From Metridium senile (lineage: Eukaryota; Cnidaria; Anthozoa; Actiniaria; Metridiidae): 64,000 nucleotides of DNA. The notes beneath the pieces were generated by a model. That model saw nothing but the letters and a program-made list of their open reading frames with translations, had not been told where the DNA came from and did no database searches. The position numbers and the translations under genes were made by a program. Positions 38,501-55,869 of this stretch are shown one piece after another. Positions within the stretch are counted from its first letter, which is position 1, and the number at the start of each line of letters is the position of its first letter. The stretch lies in NCBI GenBank assembly GCA_949775045.1, contig OX459096.1, positions 48,351,790 to 48,415,789 of the forward strand. Direction: 5' to 3'.

Positions 38501-38505
38501 TCCAT
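848..38505 (-). CDS. MYO10: Myosin-X-like unconventional myosin, 56 coding exons, 3' end outside window
   Basis: An actin-based motor of the filopodial MyTH4-FERM class. Translating splice-bounded segments in order gives about 1791 residues: motor (1-~735), IQ motifs (~745-815), ER/K-rich helix (~800-953), short acidic linker (~954-980), PH1 split by PH2 (~985-1184), PH3 (~1200-1293), MyTH4 (~1300-1490) and FERM (~1494 onward). All 56 segments join in matching phase with GT-AG introns. The motor motifs are GESGSGKT at 157-164, NNNSSRFGK at 212-220 and DIFGFE at 431-436. The start is MESFHEV at 38505, just before the conserved GSRVWL segment. By memory of the family, vertebrate MYO10 is about 2058 residues; this protein is shorter mainly because the region between helix and PH domains is very short. 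The last ~60 FERM residues are missing at the window edge. Several introns carry arrays containing copies of the adjoining splice sites. The exons are listed in the domain entries. Confidence 0.97.
991..1465. repeat. 14-bp minisatellite (~34 copies) in a myosin-X intron
   Basis: Unit AGTATGGGTATTAC. Variant units (tggttatt at 1121 and 1317; tattgcag at 1181 and 1377) recur exactly 196 bp apart, so 14 units form a higher-order repeat. Because 14 is not a multiple of 3, the array is open in all three plus-strand frames and fakes a long repetitive protein. Confidence 0.97.
1778..1974. mobile_element. MITE with TA target duplication (Tc1/pogo-like)
   Basis: Terminal inverted repeats start CAGTGGAACCC and end GGGTTCCACTG, flanked by TA on both sides (1776-1777, 1975-1976). 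The interior repeats the phrase GGCCGTATTAA several times. It has no coding capacity. It lies in the intron between myosin-X exons 55 and 54. Confidence 0.85.
2552..3551 (-). repeat. 43-bp minisatellite spanning a myosin-X splice acceptor (~23 copies)
   Basis: The period is 43 bp. On the minus strand each unit reads CTATCAACCTTTATAG then GTGCACC. The real acceptor of exon 54 (exon end 2558) reads CAATCAACCTTTTTAG then GTGCACC and forms the first, diverged unit. The array therefore places about 22 acceptor-like copies upstream of the true acceptor. Variants such as aattgtgagg recur at multiples of 172 bp, suggesting a four-unit higher-order repeat. Confidence 0.95.
3853..3880. repeat. GGAC tetranucleotide microsatellite
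   Basis: About seven copies of GGAC/CGGA in the intron upstream (plus-strand sense) of exon 53. Confidence 0.9.
3976..4040. repeat. Fold-back palindrome
   Basis: The arms GCAGCCGCTCC...GTCACGCAATAC and TATTGCGTGAC...GGAGCGGCTAC pair around a 3-nt loop. Similar short hairpin elements recur across the window. Confidence 0.8.
4565..5575. repeat. 44-bp AT-rich minisatellite decaying into ATC repeats
   Basis: A unit containing CATGATTGCATAATCAGC recurs every 44 bp (for example 4604, 4648) to about 5354, then becomes degenerate (ATC)n. It fills the intron between myosin-X exons 52 and 51. Unlike neighbouring arrays it does not contain the adjoining splice site. Confidence 0.95.
5818..6190. repeat. 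ATC trinucleotide microsatellite
   Basis: Irregular (ATC)n/(ATCA)n tract directly beyond the acceptor of myosin-X exon 51. It is open in one frame as His/Ser/Ile-rich sequence, which is not coding. Confidence 0.95.
6298..7323. mobile_element. 1026-bp non-autonomous DNA transposon with 24-bp TIRs and TA duplication
   Basis: The left end CAGTATGTGTGTGCAAATCC and the right end pair at 23 of 24 positions, flanked by TA (6296-6297, 7324-7325), as in mariner/Tc elements. Extra copies of the GTCCGGA...TTGCAC phrase occur near both ends. No transposase reading frame is visible. The left flank (tatcgta) and right flank (tacaagac) together match the intact site at 7401-7413, so it inserted into one copy of the 81-bp duplication next to myosin-X exon 50. 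Confidence 0.85.
7324..7473 (-). repeat. 81-bp duplication carrying the donor of myosin-X exon 50
   Basis: Sequence 7324-7392 is repeated at 7407-7473. The second copy includes the last 32 nt of exon 50 and its donor (7437-7441). The first repeats the same exon end and donor at 7361, inside the intron. Confidence 0.93.
8382..8758 (-). repeat. 97-bp minisatellite (4 copies) starting at the donor of myosin-X exon 47
   Basis: The phrase GCTTCCCACTCC recurs at 8394, 8491, 8588 and 8685. On the minus strand the real donor GTAACATGTCGTATACACA is echoed in the units as GTGAATATGTCGTATACACA, so the array begins at the splice site, but the donor copies have decayed. Confidence 0.85.
8915..9205. repeat. 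97-bp tandem repeat, 3 copies
   Basis: GACCAGCCACAC recurs at 8915, 9012 and 9109. It lies mid-intron between exons 47 and 46 of myosin X and does not contact a splice site. Confidence 0.9.
11247..11347. mobile_element. Short fold-back MITE, copy 1
   Basis: The arms AATGTTTTTAAACAATGGAT and the complementary ATCCATTGTTCAAAAGTATT flank a ~45-bp middle. A second copy lies at 12823-12920. Confidence 0.65.
11818..12005. repeat. Long fold-back, ~85-bp arms
   Basis: Sequence beginning CTACACCTACTTGCAAGAA and continuing through AAATTAAAAGTACAAAAGA returns as its complement, ending TTCTTGCAAGTAGGTGTA, with a short loop. It is intronic and non-coding. Confidence 0.9.
12168..12613 (-). repeat. 110-bp tandem array carrying the 3' end and donor of myosin-X exon 42
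   Basis: The exon end starting GTGAAGACTGTGA (plus strand) occurs at 12236, 12346, 12456 and 12566, exactly 110 bp apart. The 12566 copy is the true exon end; the other three lie in the intron, each with 48 bp of exon-like sequence and a GTAAGT or GTAATT donor. None of the three intronic copies has a convincing acceptor. Confidence 0.96.
12823..12920. mobile_element. Short fold-back MITE, copy 2
   Basis: The arms AAAGTATTTTGAACAATGGA and TCCATTTTTTTGAAAACATTT match the element at 11247-11347. It lies in the intron between myosin-X exons 42 and 41. Confidence 0.65.
14146..14276. mobile_element. Short TIR element
   Basis: The ends ACTCAGGCTAC and GTAGCCTGAGT are inverted copies. The interior is non-coding. 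Confidence 0.7.
14672..14806. repeat. Near-perfect fold-back, ~60-bp arms
   Basis: From TAGTCTCC through TTTTTAGTCTCGTTCCACTC to a short TTCTCTCT loop and back in exact complement to GGAGACTA. The near-perfect arms suggest a recent origin. Confidence 0.92.
15300..15925. repeat. ACATC pentanucleotide microsatellite
   Basis: Long (ACATC)n tract with GCATC and AAATC variants, nearly pure from ~15700 to 15880, ending just before the donor of exon 36 (15951). It is open as Thr/Ser/His sequence in all frames because 5 is not a multiple of 3; it is not a gene. Confidence 0.97.
16880..17350. repeat. Two copies of a dispersed repeat in one myosin-X intron
   Basis: A ~130-bp sequence starting near AACGTTGTCCA(C/T)GTAAAG and ending near CATGGAATA occurs at ~16882-17010 and ~17217-17345. 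A third copy is at ~56029-56150, so this is an interspersed family rather than only a local duplication. Confidence 0.75.
17555..17783. repeat. Two adjacent GC-rich fold-backs
   Basis: TATTGACTGAGTGGGAGGGC pairs with the complement ending at 17677, and GTCTGTACACCTTTTTGAGC pairs with the complement ending at 17783. Both contain GGGCCGGACG at the base of the arm, so they may be related elements or one compound element. Confidence 0.75.
17947..18490. mobile_element. TIR element carrying a reverse-transcriptase tail fragment
   Basis: The ends AAGGCCCGGGCAAACGG and CCGTTTGCCCGGGCCCTT are inverted repeats differing by one base. Inside, an inner inverted repeat (AACATCCGTTCGATTTTGTT and its complement) spans ~17975-18137. 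It is followed by plus-strand sequence to 18450 reading [20 protein letters not shown] and [18 protein letters not shown]. That resembles the C-terminal end of non-LTR retrotransposon polymerases. A stop follows at 18448-18450. No transposase is seen. Confidence 0.7.
20260..20470. repeat. GAT-rich microsatellite
   Basis: Degenerate (GATGAT)n in the intron between myosin-X exons 28 and 29. Confidence 0.9.
20565..22705 (-). other. Myosin-X exons 23-28: IQ motifs and ER/K-rich single-helix region
   Basis: Exons: 22646-22705, 22268-22380, 22140-22200, 21570-21731, 21359-21396, 20565-20673, encoding residues 773-953. Exon 23 ([20 protein letters not shown]) and the start of exon 24 ([15 protein letters not shown]) complete the IQ region that binds calmodulin-like light chains. 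From about residue 808 the sequence is almost only E, R, K, Q and A, with runs such as [18 protein letters not shown]. This is the pattern of a stable single alpha-helix that lengthens the lever arm in myosin X. By family knowledge its distal part can form an antiparallel dimer; I infer that here from position only. Confidence 0.93.
22430..22580. repeat. TTTG / TCTG microsatellite
   Basis: (TGTT)n passing into (TCTG)n next to the acceptor side of exon 24. Confidence 0.9.
23097..23166. repeat. Perfect hairpin, ~32-bp arms
   Basis: AGGAATAGAAAACGAGGCAG through CTCTAT, loop CGAGTC, then the exact complement. Confidence 0.9.
23640..24130. repeat. ATG/GTG/ATT-rich microsatellite
   Basis: Imperfect trinucleotide tract filling the intron between myosin-X exons 22 and 21. 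The open frames in it are compositionally trivial. Confidence 0.93.
24251..24375 (-). repeat. 107-bp duplication carrying the acceptor of myosin-X exon 21
   Basis: AAGATTTGAGGTGACTACAA occurs at 24251 and 24358. The first is the true exon start (exon end coordinate 24264) with its TTGTAG acceptor. The second repeats 14 nt of exon plus acceptor inside the intron. Confidence 0.92.
24424..24640. mobile_element. MITE with 17-bp TIRs
   Basis: The ends TAGCCTCCTCTGCAGGC and GCCTGCGGAGGAGGCTA are inverted (one mismatch), and ATTAG occurs on both sides. Confidence 0.8.
25270..25525 (-). mobile_element. tRNA-derived SINE (type 2)
   Basis: On the minus strand it starts near GGAGCAAGGATGGCACAG. A-box-like GGCACAGTTGGTTAGTGCGC is followed by B-box-like AATTCGATTCCC, and the tail is a CTTTA repeat. 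A functional tRNA is not expected, since the cloverleaf is degenerate and the sequence continues into a long tail. Confidence 0.75.
28014..28235. repeat. Purine-rich GGAA/GAAA tract
   Basis: Simple purine-biased sequence in the intron between myosin-X exons 13 and 12. Confidence 0.85.
28840..29660. repeat. TTG/CTG trinucleotide tract with ~110-bp longer periodicity
   Basis: Dense TGT/TGC/GGT triplets. The phrase GATATTGTTTGTATAGTG recurs near 29156, 29366 and 29486, showing larger units amplified on top of the microsatellite. Leu/Val and Asn/Thr open frames in it are artefacts. Confidence 0.93.
30420..31245. repeat. GAT microsatellite amplified as a 129-bp unit
   Basis: GATAAGGATGACACTGACAG recurs at 30971 and 31100, and related phrases every ~129 bp back to ~30600. 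As 129 is 43 codons and the triplets lack stops, three long frames (Asp/Asn-, Ile- and Met-rich) stay open; none is coding. Confidence 0.94.
31936..31949 (-). other. 14-nt microexon of myosin X (exon 7)
   Basis: Exon 6 ends in phase 1 after GGTIQD plus one T, and exon 8 starts in phase 0 at NRVVRQ. The family has YLLEK between them. The only match in the intervening 1.36 kb is a 14-nt segment flanked by a CAG acceptor and a GTATGT donor. Its sequence completes the codons for Y-L-L-E-K at residues 240-244. Without it the frame would be lost. The short length explains why ordinary gene prediction would miss it. Confidence 0.9.
32067..32309. mobile_element. MITE rich in GGGATCA repeats
   Basis: TIRs TCAGGGTCGTGACATG and CATGTCACGACCCTGA flank repeats of GGGATCAGGGATCAG. 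Confidence 0.85.
32735..33050 (-). mobile_element. tRNA-derived SINE (type 1), near full length
   Basis: On the minus strand the head carries an A box (TGGCCTAGCGGTGAGAGTA) and a perfect B box (GGTTCGAGTCC). The body has CCGGGTTATCCGGTTTTCC and AACATGTGAGCCAAG, and the tail is TTATTTATTTTATTTTG. A partial copy in the other orientation lies at 53490-53665. Confidence 0.88.
33490..33700 (-). repeat. 129-bp duplication at the donor of myosin-X exon 5
   Basis: AAGACTCTACTTTTCTCAAA through GAATGAATGTGCT occurs twice. The right copy runs into exon 5 (donor before 33688). The left copy ends in a decayed version of the exon end (CCTGCTCTACATG against CCTGCTCTGTATG), 129 bp away. Confidence 0.85.
34090..34775 (-). 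repeat. 104-bp array carrying the donor of myosin-X exon 4 (7 copies)
   Basis: The plus-strand phrase TGTTACATACCTGATAAGAA marks exon 4's 3' end and donor (exon starts at 34764). It recurs at 34660, 34556, 34451, 34347 and 34242, and diverged at 34139. Each intronic copy keeps CTTATCAG plus GTATGTAAC on the minus strand. Confidence 0.95.
35510..38262. other. Large AT-rich intron 2 of myosin X
   Basis: It is 2.75 kb and contains a 44-bp duplication at ~36015-36105 (ACTGTGGTACATATTGTC twice). Otherwise I see no coding, RNA or mobile feature. Confidence 0.6.
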
Positions 38506-39247
38506 AATTGTGTAAACCCTAAACTATGAATGTAAGAGTTATGTATATAATATAAGTGTTTTAAGATTTCCAGTTCATGATTGTTTGGAAGATTGCCCTT
38601 GAGCTCATGATCTTGAGTTTGATTCTTCTTGAGTTTCGTACTAATATCGCGGGCTCAAGTGGTAAATTGCAAGCCTCCCACAGGAAGGGAGTGTCGCCAA
38701 AACCATCTTGGTTAAAACTTGCTATCTTTACTACTTGGTAATCGATCATAAAACACAAACAGAAAATACATTGATTTATTCTAAAGTGAACAAGTTTAAA
38801 TTGAATAAAGTTATTGGGAGCGAAACAATTAAAGGCCACTTTCGGTGCTCCGAAAATAGAAGTAATTTTTCACTGCTATTACGTCGTATTTACACTGGGG
38901 GTAAAACACATGTCGCTGCAAGCCATACGTCATAGTAAACAGGAAAACGTTATAGCTACTAGCGTTATAGCTAGTTGCGCCATTGCACAATGACTGATTT
39001 TTGAAACTCAGTGTATTCTGATTAATATAAATATTTGATGGAATTTCGGAGACGCGTAAACTGGAATGAAGAGTTTTCTGCCACAATTTGGCAGCAGTCA
39101 TTAATAATGACTTAACAGTTATGAATAGTTAAATAAGCCATATGTTATTTTTATGTTGATCAACTCAAGATCTATAAACTGGTCATATCTAGTAAAGCAC
39201 CAACTGACCAACTTAGACATAAAGTCCTATATATAGAGATGTTTAAG

Positions 39248-39470
39248 GGGGCGGTCATTAATTACTGGGGAGGAGGGCCGGTAAAATTTCTAAAACATCA
39301 TCCCAAAAATTCTTGTCCCTCCCCAAATCCAAGACCAAAAAAGTGTGGCTCTCCCCAAATCCAAGCCCTAAAAAACAAAAGCCTAAACTGAAAATCTTAG
39401 CCCCCTCCCCCTAAACTTACCGGCACTCCCCCCCCCCCCCCTCCCCTCCAGTAATTAATCGGGTTTGATC
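39248..39470. mobile_element. MITE with CATTAATTACTGG ends
   Basis: GTCATTAATTACTGGGGAGG and its complement CCTCCAGTAATTAATC bound the element, with C-rich interior sequence. Confidence 0.75.
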
Positions 39471-39627
39471 TTTTATCAGTCTAATGGGTAAAAATCAATA
39501 CAAAAAAAATCAGTATCTTTGACGGTATTTTATATACCATTGAAATTGAGAATTTCGAAATTTCTTGATATCTTTCAGCATAGTTAATATTAACTATTAA
39601 CTATGCTTTCAGGGTATCGCAAAAAGA

Positions 39628-39963
39628 ACAGGGTGGGGAAGAAGGGGTGGCCCATCACGAATCACTACTGGCCGTTTCATAATTTCACCGATCACAGAGT
39701 TACGTAAAGCCTTTTCCCAATTATTCTGACAAATATAGAAACAACGTGAACAACAACCGCGTTATGACAAGCTGTCACGTTTTCACGTAGCGCTGATTCT
39801 GTGATCGCGAATCACGACAGTGAAAATCTGTAAATCACGTATCACAGGTGAGGTTGATTTAACGGATGAAACTCACATGACCGATTTTTTTTTGCTTTTC
39901 ACGAATCACAGGCCGAATTTAGGGTGAATCACGGATCCGACGGATAGCCTCTTCCCCATCCTG
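39628..39963. mobile_element. MITE with CAGGGTGGGGAAGA ends
   Basis: ACAGGGTGGGGAAGAAGG and CCTCTTCCCCATCCTG are inverted. The interior repeats variants of GAATCACG. Confidence 0.75.
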
Positions 39964-40269
39964 AAAGAAGAACAAATCGTTTTGGGTATTATATATTAGC
40001 CTGCGTTGCCGGCGGTCTGCGTTGTGGTGAGGAAGAGAAAAGCATAGGTATATATAGCCCCGCTTTTTCGTTTATATTTTAGATGTCCGTGAAAAACATG
40101 CCTGTGTACAGCCGTCCTTACCCTTCCCCCCACCCTGTTTCACCCTAGAGAGGCAGGCTTGTGAAAATTCCTCCATGTCACGCCCTTTTAGAAGTTAATT
40201 TGATTTGTGACAATGGATGTATACATAAAATGAGAAGTTTAACGAGTTTCTTTGTAGTGTGTTAAGAAT

Positions 40270-40408
40270 AGAATAAGGTACACTTCGAGCAGTCCCTCTT
40301 TTCCCTCCAGAATCAATGATAAAAAAAACCTGAGTGTTACGGGATTCCTGTGGAGCGGGCCGGATCTATTTTCGGCGCGTTCCACAGGAATCCCGCAACA
40401 CTCGTTTT

Positions 40409-40498
<90 letters not shown>

Positions 40499-40925
40499 TC
40501 TTTATTTAACGAGAGTGACACTTTATCCTCAGATAATTTTCAAGTGGCTCTCAAATAAAATATAAATACAACTATTACAATACAACTATAATTACAATAC
40601 AATACAATACAATACAGTACAAATATAAAAGGTATACTATAAGGTGAATTAAATTGATACTAGCTATACATGTCATATTGAATAAAAATTAACTATCTAA
40701 ATAGACAGGTATGTTGTAAAGGTTTGTTGACAAATTTGTACGATATTTATATTTAAAATTATCTAAAGAAGGAGCCTGTCTTATATCTAATGGAATTGCA
40801 TTCCATAATTTGCTACCTAAAAAATTAAAAGTCCTTTGACCAAACGTTTTTTTAATCACTGATTCTGGAGGGAAAAGAGGGACTGCTCGTAATCTAAGAA
40901 TAAGGTAGTTGTATTTTTCTTTGTT
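40270..40925 (-). mobile_element. LINE 3' tail fragment with an inverted partial copy and AAT microsatellite
   Basis: On the minus strand, ~40900 down to 40690 reads GSKLWNAIPLDIRQAPSLDN then FKYKYRTNL, the typical end of CR1/RTE-like reverse transcriptases. The adjoining phrase GAGCAGTCCCTCTTTTCCCT occurs minus at ~40890 and again plus at ~40288, forming a fold-back. Between them lie a 30-bp hairpin (40334-40400) and (AAT)n at 40411-40499. Confidence 0.75.
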
Positions 40926-41373
40926 CCATCTGAATCAGCATTAAAGTTTGTAAGATAAACCTTTCTAAGAGAAATCTATTTGTTAGTCAGCTGTCTGTAA
41001 GATTGGACGTTCTTAGATGCATTGTTTTAGACAAACTGAGTTTACTGAGTGTTTTTTTTTTCTATTTTCAGAGTAAAAAAAGACTATTCCCGAAAAAAAT
41101 ATCACAAACAAATATAAAAAATTATCCATTATTAGTTACAAAATATTGTGATGAAAATAGAAATAATAATGGGTGAAAAGCTGAAGAATATAAAGGAGAC
41201 GGAAGAGGCATTGTAGTGAGTCACCTGATTTTAATTCACATTTCACTTTTCTTTGTGAGGTCAGCGGTAGTCCAGTGAGCATGAGATCGAGGTTGATGTA
41301 CAAGAAGCTCAAGCTCGATGTAAAGAGCAGGGTTGTTGTCTAATAGTTGTGTTTTTTGGAGTTTATCCACATC

Positions 41374-52233
<10,860 letters not shown>

Positions 52234-53489
52234 TCAAACCATTGAGATGTCATCATGGCTGACATAAGACGTACTGTAATGCTAGCAGCGTCATGCCCTC
52301 TCCTTCAATACTGATAACCTAATATATAACTAGTCGATAACTATTGCTTCGGTGTTTCTAAAGAAACTACACGTTTAAGAGTGTGACTAGGGCGTTATCA
52401 CTTCTACTGTTGAACTAGTTTCGTCTACTAGTTTGTTACTAGTTTCGTTATGATCTTTCACGATTGTGTCAACCGACATTAGGGTTGTAGAGAGTAATTC
52501 GCCTTTTCCATATTGAGTAAGGGACTGTGTACGAGTGTGAAAAACTCATTTGTTCCAGGAAAAAAATCCGTCTTATGGGAGAGTAACCAAATATAAGTTT
52601 ATTGACCAAGATTCGGAACGTTTGGCTAAATAATAAAAAAAATATGAGCATCCAAACTCTGACAAAATTACAGAGAAATGTATGGTGTCCTTCCAAAACG
52701 TCCTTCCAAAACATACATTCTTTGTATTTTCGAAAAAAAATTAAAATGCTAATAATTAATTATTATAATACAATTTGCATAAACTTGTTCAAACTTTCAA
52801 TTCTTACTAATTTGTATTTGTTCTTTCATGTTAAGGGGTTTATTTTTTAATTAAATTAATTTTGAGAAGCTTGGTTCCAGCCCCTTGCTCGATATGGAAA
52901 AGGCTAATAGCCGTCATCACAAAGGGATGCCTCTTAGAATGCAGTAGTCGTATTCTTAATGATAACATAGTGGAATGATATAGTATGTCTTCCCCTTTCA
53001 AAGTGTTTATGGTATCAGTTAATGAAGAAGGGGAGTCACCATAGAGTAACTTATCTCCCTCGTTCTGGCAAGATTGATATGATATCATTATGAAGATATC
53101 TTTTAGTATGTAATTGTCACAAACATTTCTTTCTTCGTTTAAAAGCGACTAATCCACGATTTGTTTGGACAAGTGTATTTTGTAGAATGATATGTAAGAC
53201 ATGCAATCCTGTTTAACATTTTTCTCTTTACTTCAAGTACCTAAGTTAATATGTGTAAGAATGAAATAAGAGTATATATTATAAGAATGAGTTTGATTGT
53301 AGTGCTATGTTTGATGGTATAGCGATCTAGTTAAGGAATCAGTAGGGGGAGGAGGGGAATGTCAGGATAACTGCCTTCCCTTCCCTCCACAAGCCAAACA
53401 CGCTACGTATCTAAACCCATCCCTTAAAATTGAAAGCCGTGTAGGAACATTGCCCACTTAAAATGGCAGTCCATTGCCCACTTAATTGT

Positions 53490-53665
53490 GAGTTAAGAGT
53501 AATACAGCCTGTTGCCACGAGGGCTTTTCTCCGGTAGATATCCGGTTTCCCTCCCACTGCAAAAATGAACATGTGAGCAGAGTTGTGTGCGAAAATATTT
53601 AACGTAGAATCTGAGTCTCTGAGAATCTGAGTGATTTTTATATGTATTATTATTTAATTGAATAA
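53490..53665 (+). mobile_element. tRNA-derived SINE (type 1), 5'-truncated copy
   Basis: It shares the body (TTTTCTCCGG...ATCCGGTTTCCCTCCC, AACATGTGAGCAGAG, AAAATATTTAACGTAGA) with the element at 32735-33050 but lacks the tRNA head. Confidence 0.85.
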
Positions 53666-53974
53666 AAGGCTGTCGCTGTGATTTTATATTAAATCACCCC
53701 CTATTTACCATCTCCTTATTACCATTGGCAATCGTGAATTGACTTGAGTCGATGAAAATTGCTGTAACTCTGAATAACGTTCCACTAGGAATTAATACGT
53801 TTCTTAAGACTGTCGTTTTATATCTTTTGCACTGATCTAGCTGGCCGGCTGATTACGTACCGAACCCATGCAAACCCCATAAAAACAGACACGCCCATTT
53901 CAATAAACCCTTCTCTAAAAAATCACTTTCTTGAATAGGAATTTGAGAAACGTAGAGGTAGTCAATAGTCAGGG

Positions 53975-54265
53975 TTCGTGCTACTCCTTAAACTCCTTGA
54001 AAACTCCTTAGATTTGATTTACGTTTTTAAGGGCACTTGAAAAGCCCTTGAATTTTAGAAAACCAGCAAAAACTCCTTAATTCTAGCTAAAGTAGGGTAA
54101 AAATTCTAGTATTGCAAACTAAAGTTAAGTAAAAATTCTAGTATTGTACATCATTTTCGTAAATTTTCGTATATCAAAGTTGTCGCAAAAAGTGCTTAAA
54201 AATTACTTTTTGGTCCTTGAAAACTCCTTGAAAACTCCTTAGATTTTGTTTACTGACATCAGCAC
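53975..54265. mobile_element. MITE with CAGGGTTCGTGCT ends
   Basis: TCAGGGTTCGTGCT and AGCACGAACCCTGA form 14-bp inverted ends. The interior repeats AACTCCTTGAAAACTCCTTA at both sides. Confidence 0.85.
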
Positions 54266-55869
54266 GAACCCTGATAGTATACTAGATAGAGCACAAAGCA
54301 ATATCCTGTCATTTTGAAGTTACACAAACTCAAGCGCGCAACATGCATGGATGAGCAGTTTCTGCAACATCGATGAAGCATTTCCGCCCAAACAAGCTTG
54401 ACAGTTTCTGATAGTTCTTTTGGCTCATTACTTTATCCAAGTAATATATAAAATATAACAAATTCTTTGCTTACCCTGGAAGCCTAACCCTACAACTTAT
54501 GCTATTTTTTTATATATGACGTTCTAACGATCTTTAATATATTATCATTCATCAATCGAAAACTGATAACACTCAACCTGTATATTGTCAAGAATTGCAC
54601 CTTGATCTTAAACTTGGCACCCTAAACGACCAATCGGTTTTGAACGAGTCGTATTGACTGCATGCACCATCAAACAACACTTATTTAAAAGAATTACATA
54701 CAATAGACTCATTTGACATTTTATAACCGATCAGTCACTTAGTTAGCGCAGGGGTTTAACCGTTGACGTCTAGGGGCTGTTTCTTCTCTCCTTCACTGGT
54801 CTTTTGACTAGCGTGAGTGAGGTTTTCTGTCGCCGGGGATAGCGCGGATGAGGCCGAAATCTTCATTCTATACGTAATTCGATGCGTTGCTTCAGCTTCA
54901 TAGAATATCTCGGAGGAATCTTCACATTCAATTTTTTCTTTCTTTCTTTTCTTCTCTTTCTTCCATTTTCTTCTGTTTTCAAATTTCAGAACTACTTGTG
55001 TTTAGACGTGTTCAGTGGAGCATCGTCGTAGGGTTGCAGGTGTCACAACGAAAAAAACAAGCCACCATGAAATGAAAAAAAACCTCAATTTGTAGACAAC
55101 ACATATATTAAAAATAAACGGCGGTATTCTACAAGCTGAAAATAAAACATTATTAAATCAAGGAAAGGTTTTTGACCAAGACCAATTCAAGGTACGATTC
55201 CAAACGTTCTCAGTAATTAAATACTACGACCACCAACAATGTAAGTCATGCTATAGGCCCTTAATGAATTCTTACATCACTTTTAACCAACTGTTGACGG
55301 AAACGACGGTTTTTCACGTTCGGGTTTCTAAACATTTTCCCTTAATATAAAAAGGTAAGATTCAGTTAATTAATTTTATAATATCAAATATGTATTCCAA
55401 ATTTGACTTTTGTTTAGAGAAATATCAACGATTTGATTCATTATTTAGTGGCCTAACGTGGAAATACTTTTCGACCTAAATTCCATTTACACATTTAGTT
55501 AAACTAAACAATATAATATAATATTTGTAAATATTTCCCTTCGTATCAACTTTCAATACCACATATGACTTGCTCTGTTAGACCCAGAAACCTACAACGA
55601 AGAATATTGTGAAGTGATCCTACTGTTTGATTTGACCACAAAATCAATGCACGTCTTTCAACTTTACTCTCTTACCAAAGAACCCACGAACAATATCAAA
55701 TACAAGTAGATTTGCTCGAACCTTTCCTTTAACTTTAAATGGTACTTTGTGACCTATGCTTTTTCTGGTAAGTAATTATCGTTTAATTCTAATTTATGTT
55801 CTCCCATTTTGTTTTCAGTGTTATGGGTAGATAAACAGCTAGACAAAACAAGCAAGCAAAGCTGAGAGG

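Larger units (their letters stand above)
28267..38505 (-). other. Myosin-X exons 1-12: N-terminal motor to switch II
   Basis: Exons in transcript order: 38485-38505, 38263-38361, 35351-35509, 34764-34951, 33688-33813, 33214-33338, 31936-31949 (14 nt), 31768-31852, 31274-31377, 30214-30343, 29727-29845, 28267-28413. They encode residues 1-439. The ATP-binding P-loop GESGSGKT (157-164) starts exon 5, and the serine before it is split across the exon 4/5 junction. Switch I (NNNSSRFGK) is in exon 6. Exon 8 gives [17 protein letters not shown], a very conserved myosin stretch. Exon 12 ends with [10 protein letters not shown] (switch II). Splice phases agree at every junction. Introns in this block hold arrays at 34100-34775, 30420-31245 and 28840-29660. 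Confidence 0.95.
38506..41373. promoter_or_regulatory. Intergenic region between divergent myosin-X and MMUT genes
   Basis: The two start codons face away from each other about 2.9 kb apart, so both promoters must lie here. No TATA box or CpG-rich core was convincing to me. The region holds two MITE-like elements (39248-39470, 39628-39963), a short GC-rich fold-back at 40330-40405, an AAT microsatellite and a LINE tail fragment (40690-40900). The sequence immediately upstream of 41374 (~41160-41370) is free of repeats and is the likeliest MMUT 5' UTR/promoter. Confidence 0.5.
52234..55869. other. Gene-poor interval after MMUT
   Basis: The MMUT 3' UTR lies at the left, with an AATAAA at about 52632. 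It is followed by a truncated SINE (53490-53665) and a MITE (53975-54265). A splice acceptor at 55819 suggests an untranslated exon of the secreted-protein gene somewhere in ~54800-55750. I see no other gene. Confidence 0.5.
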
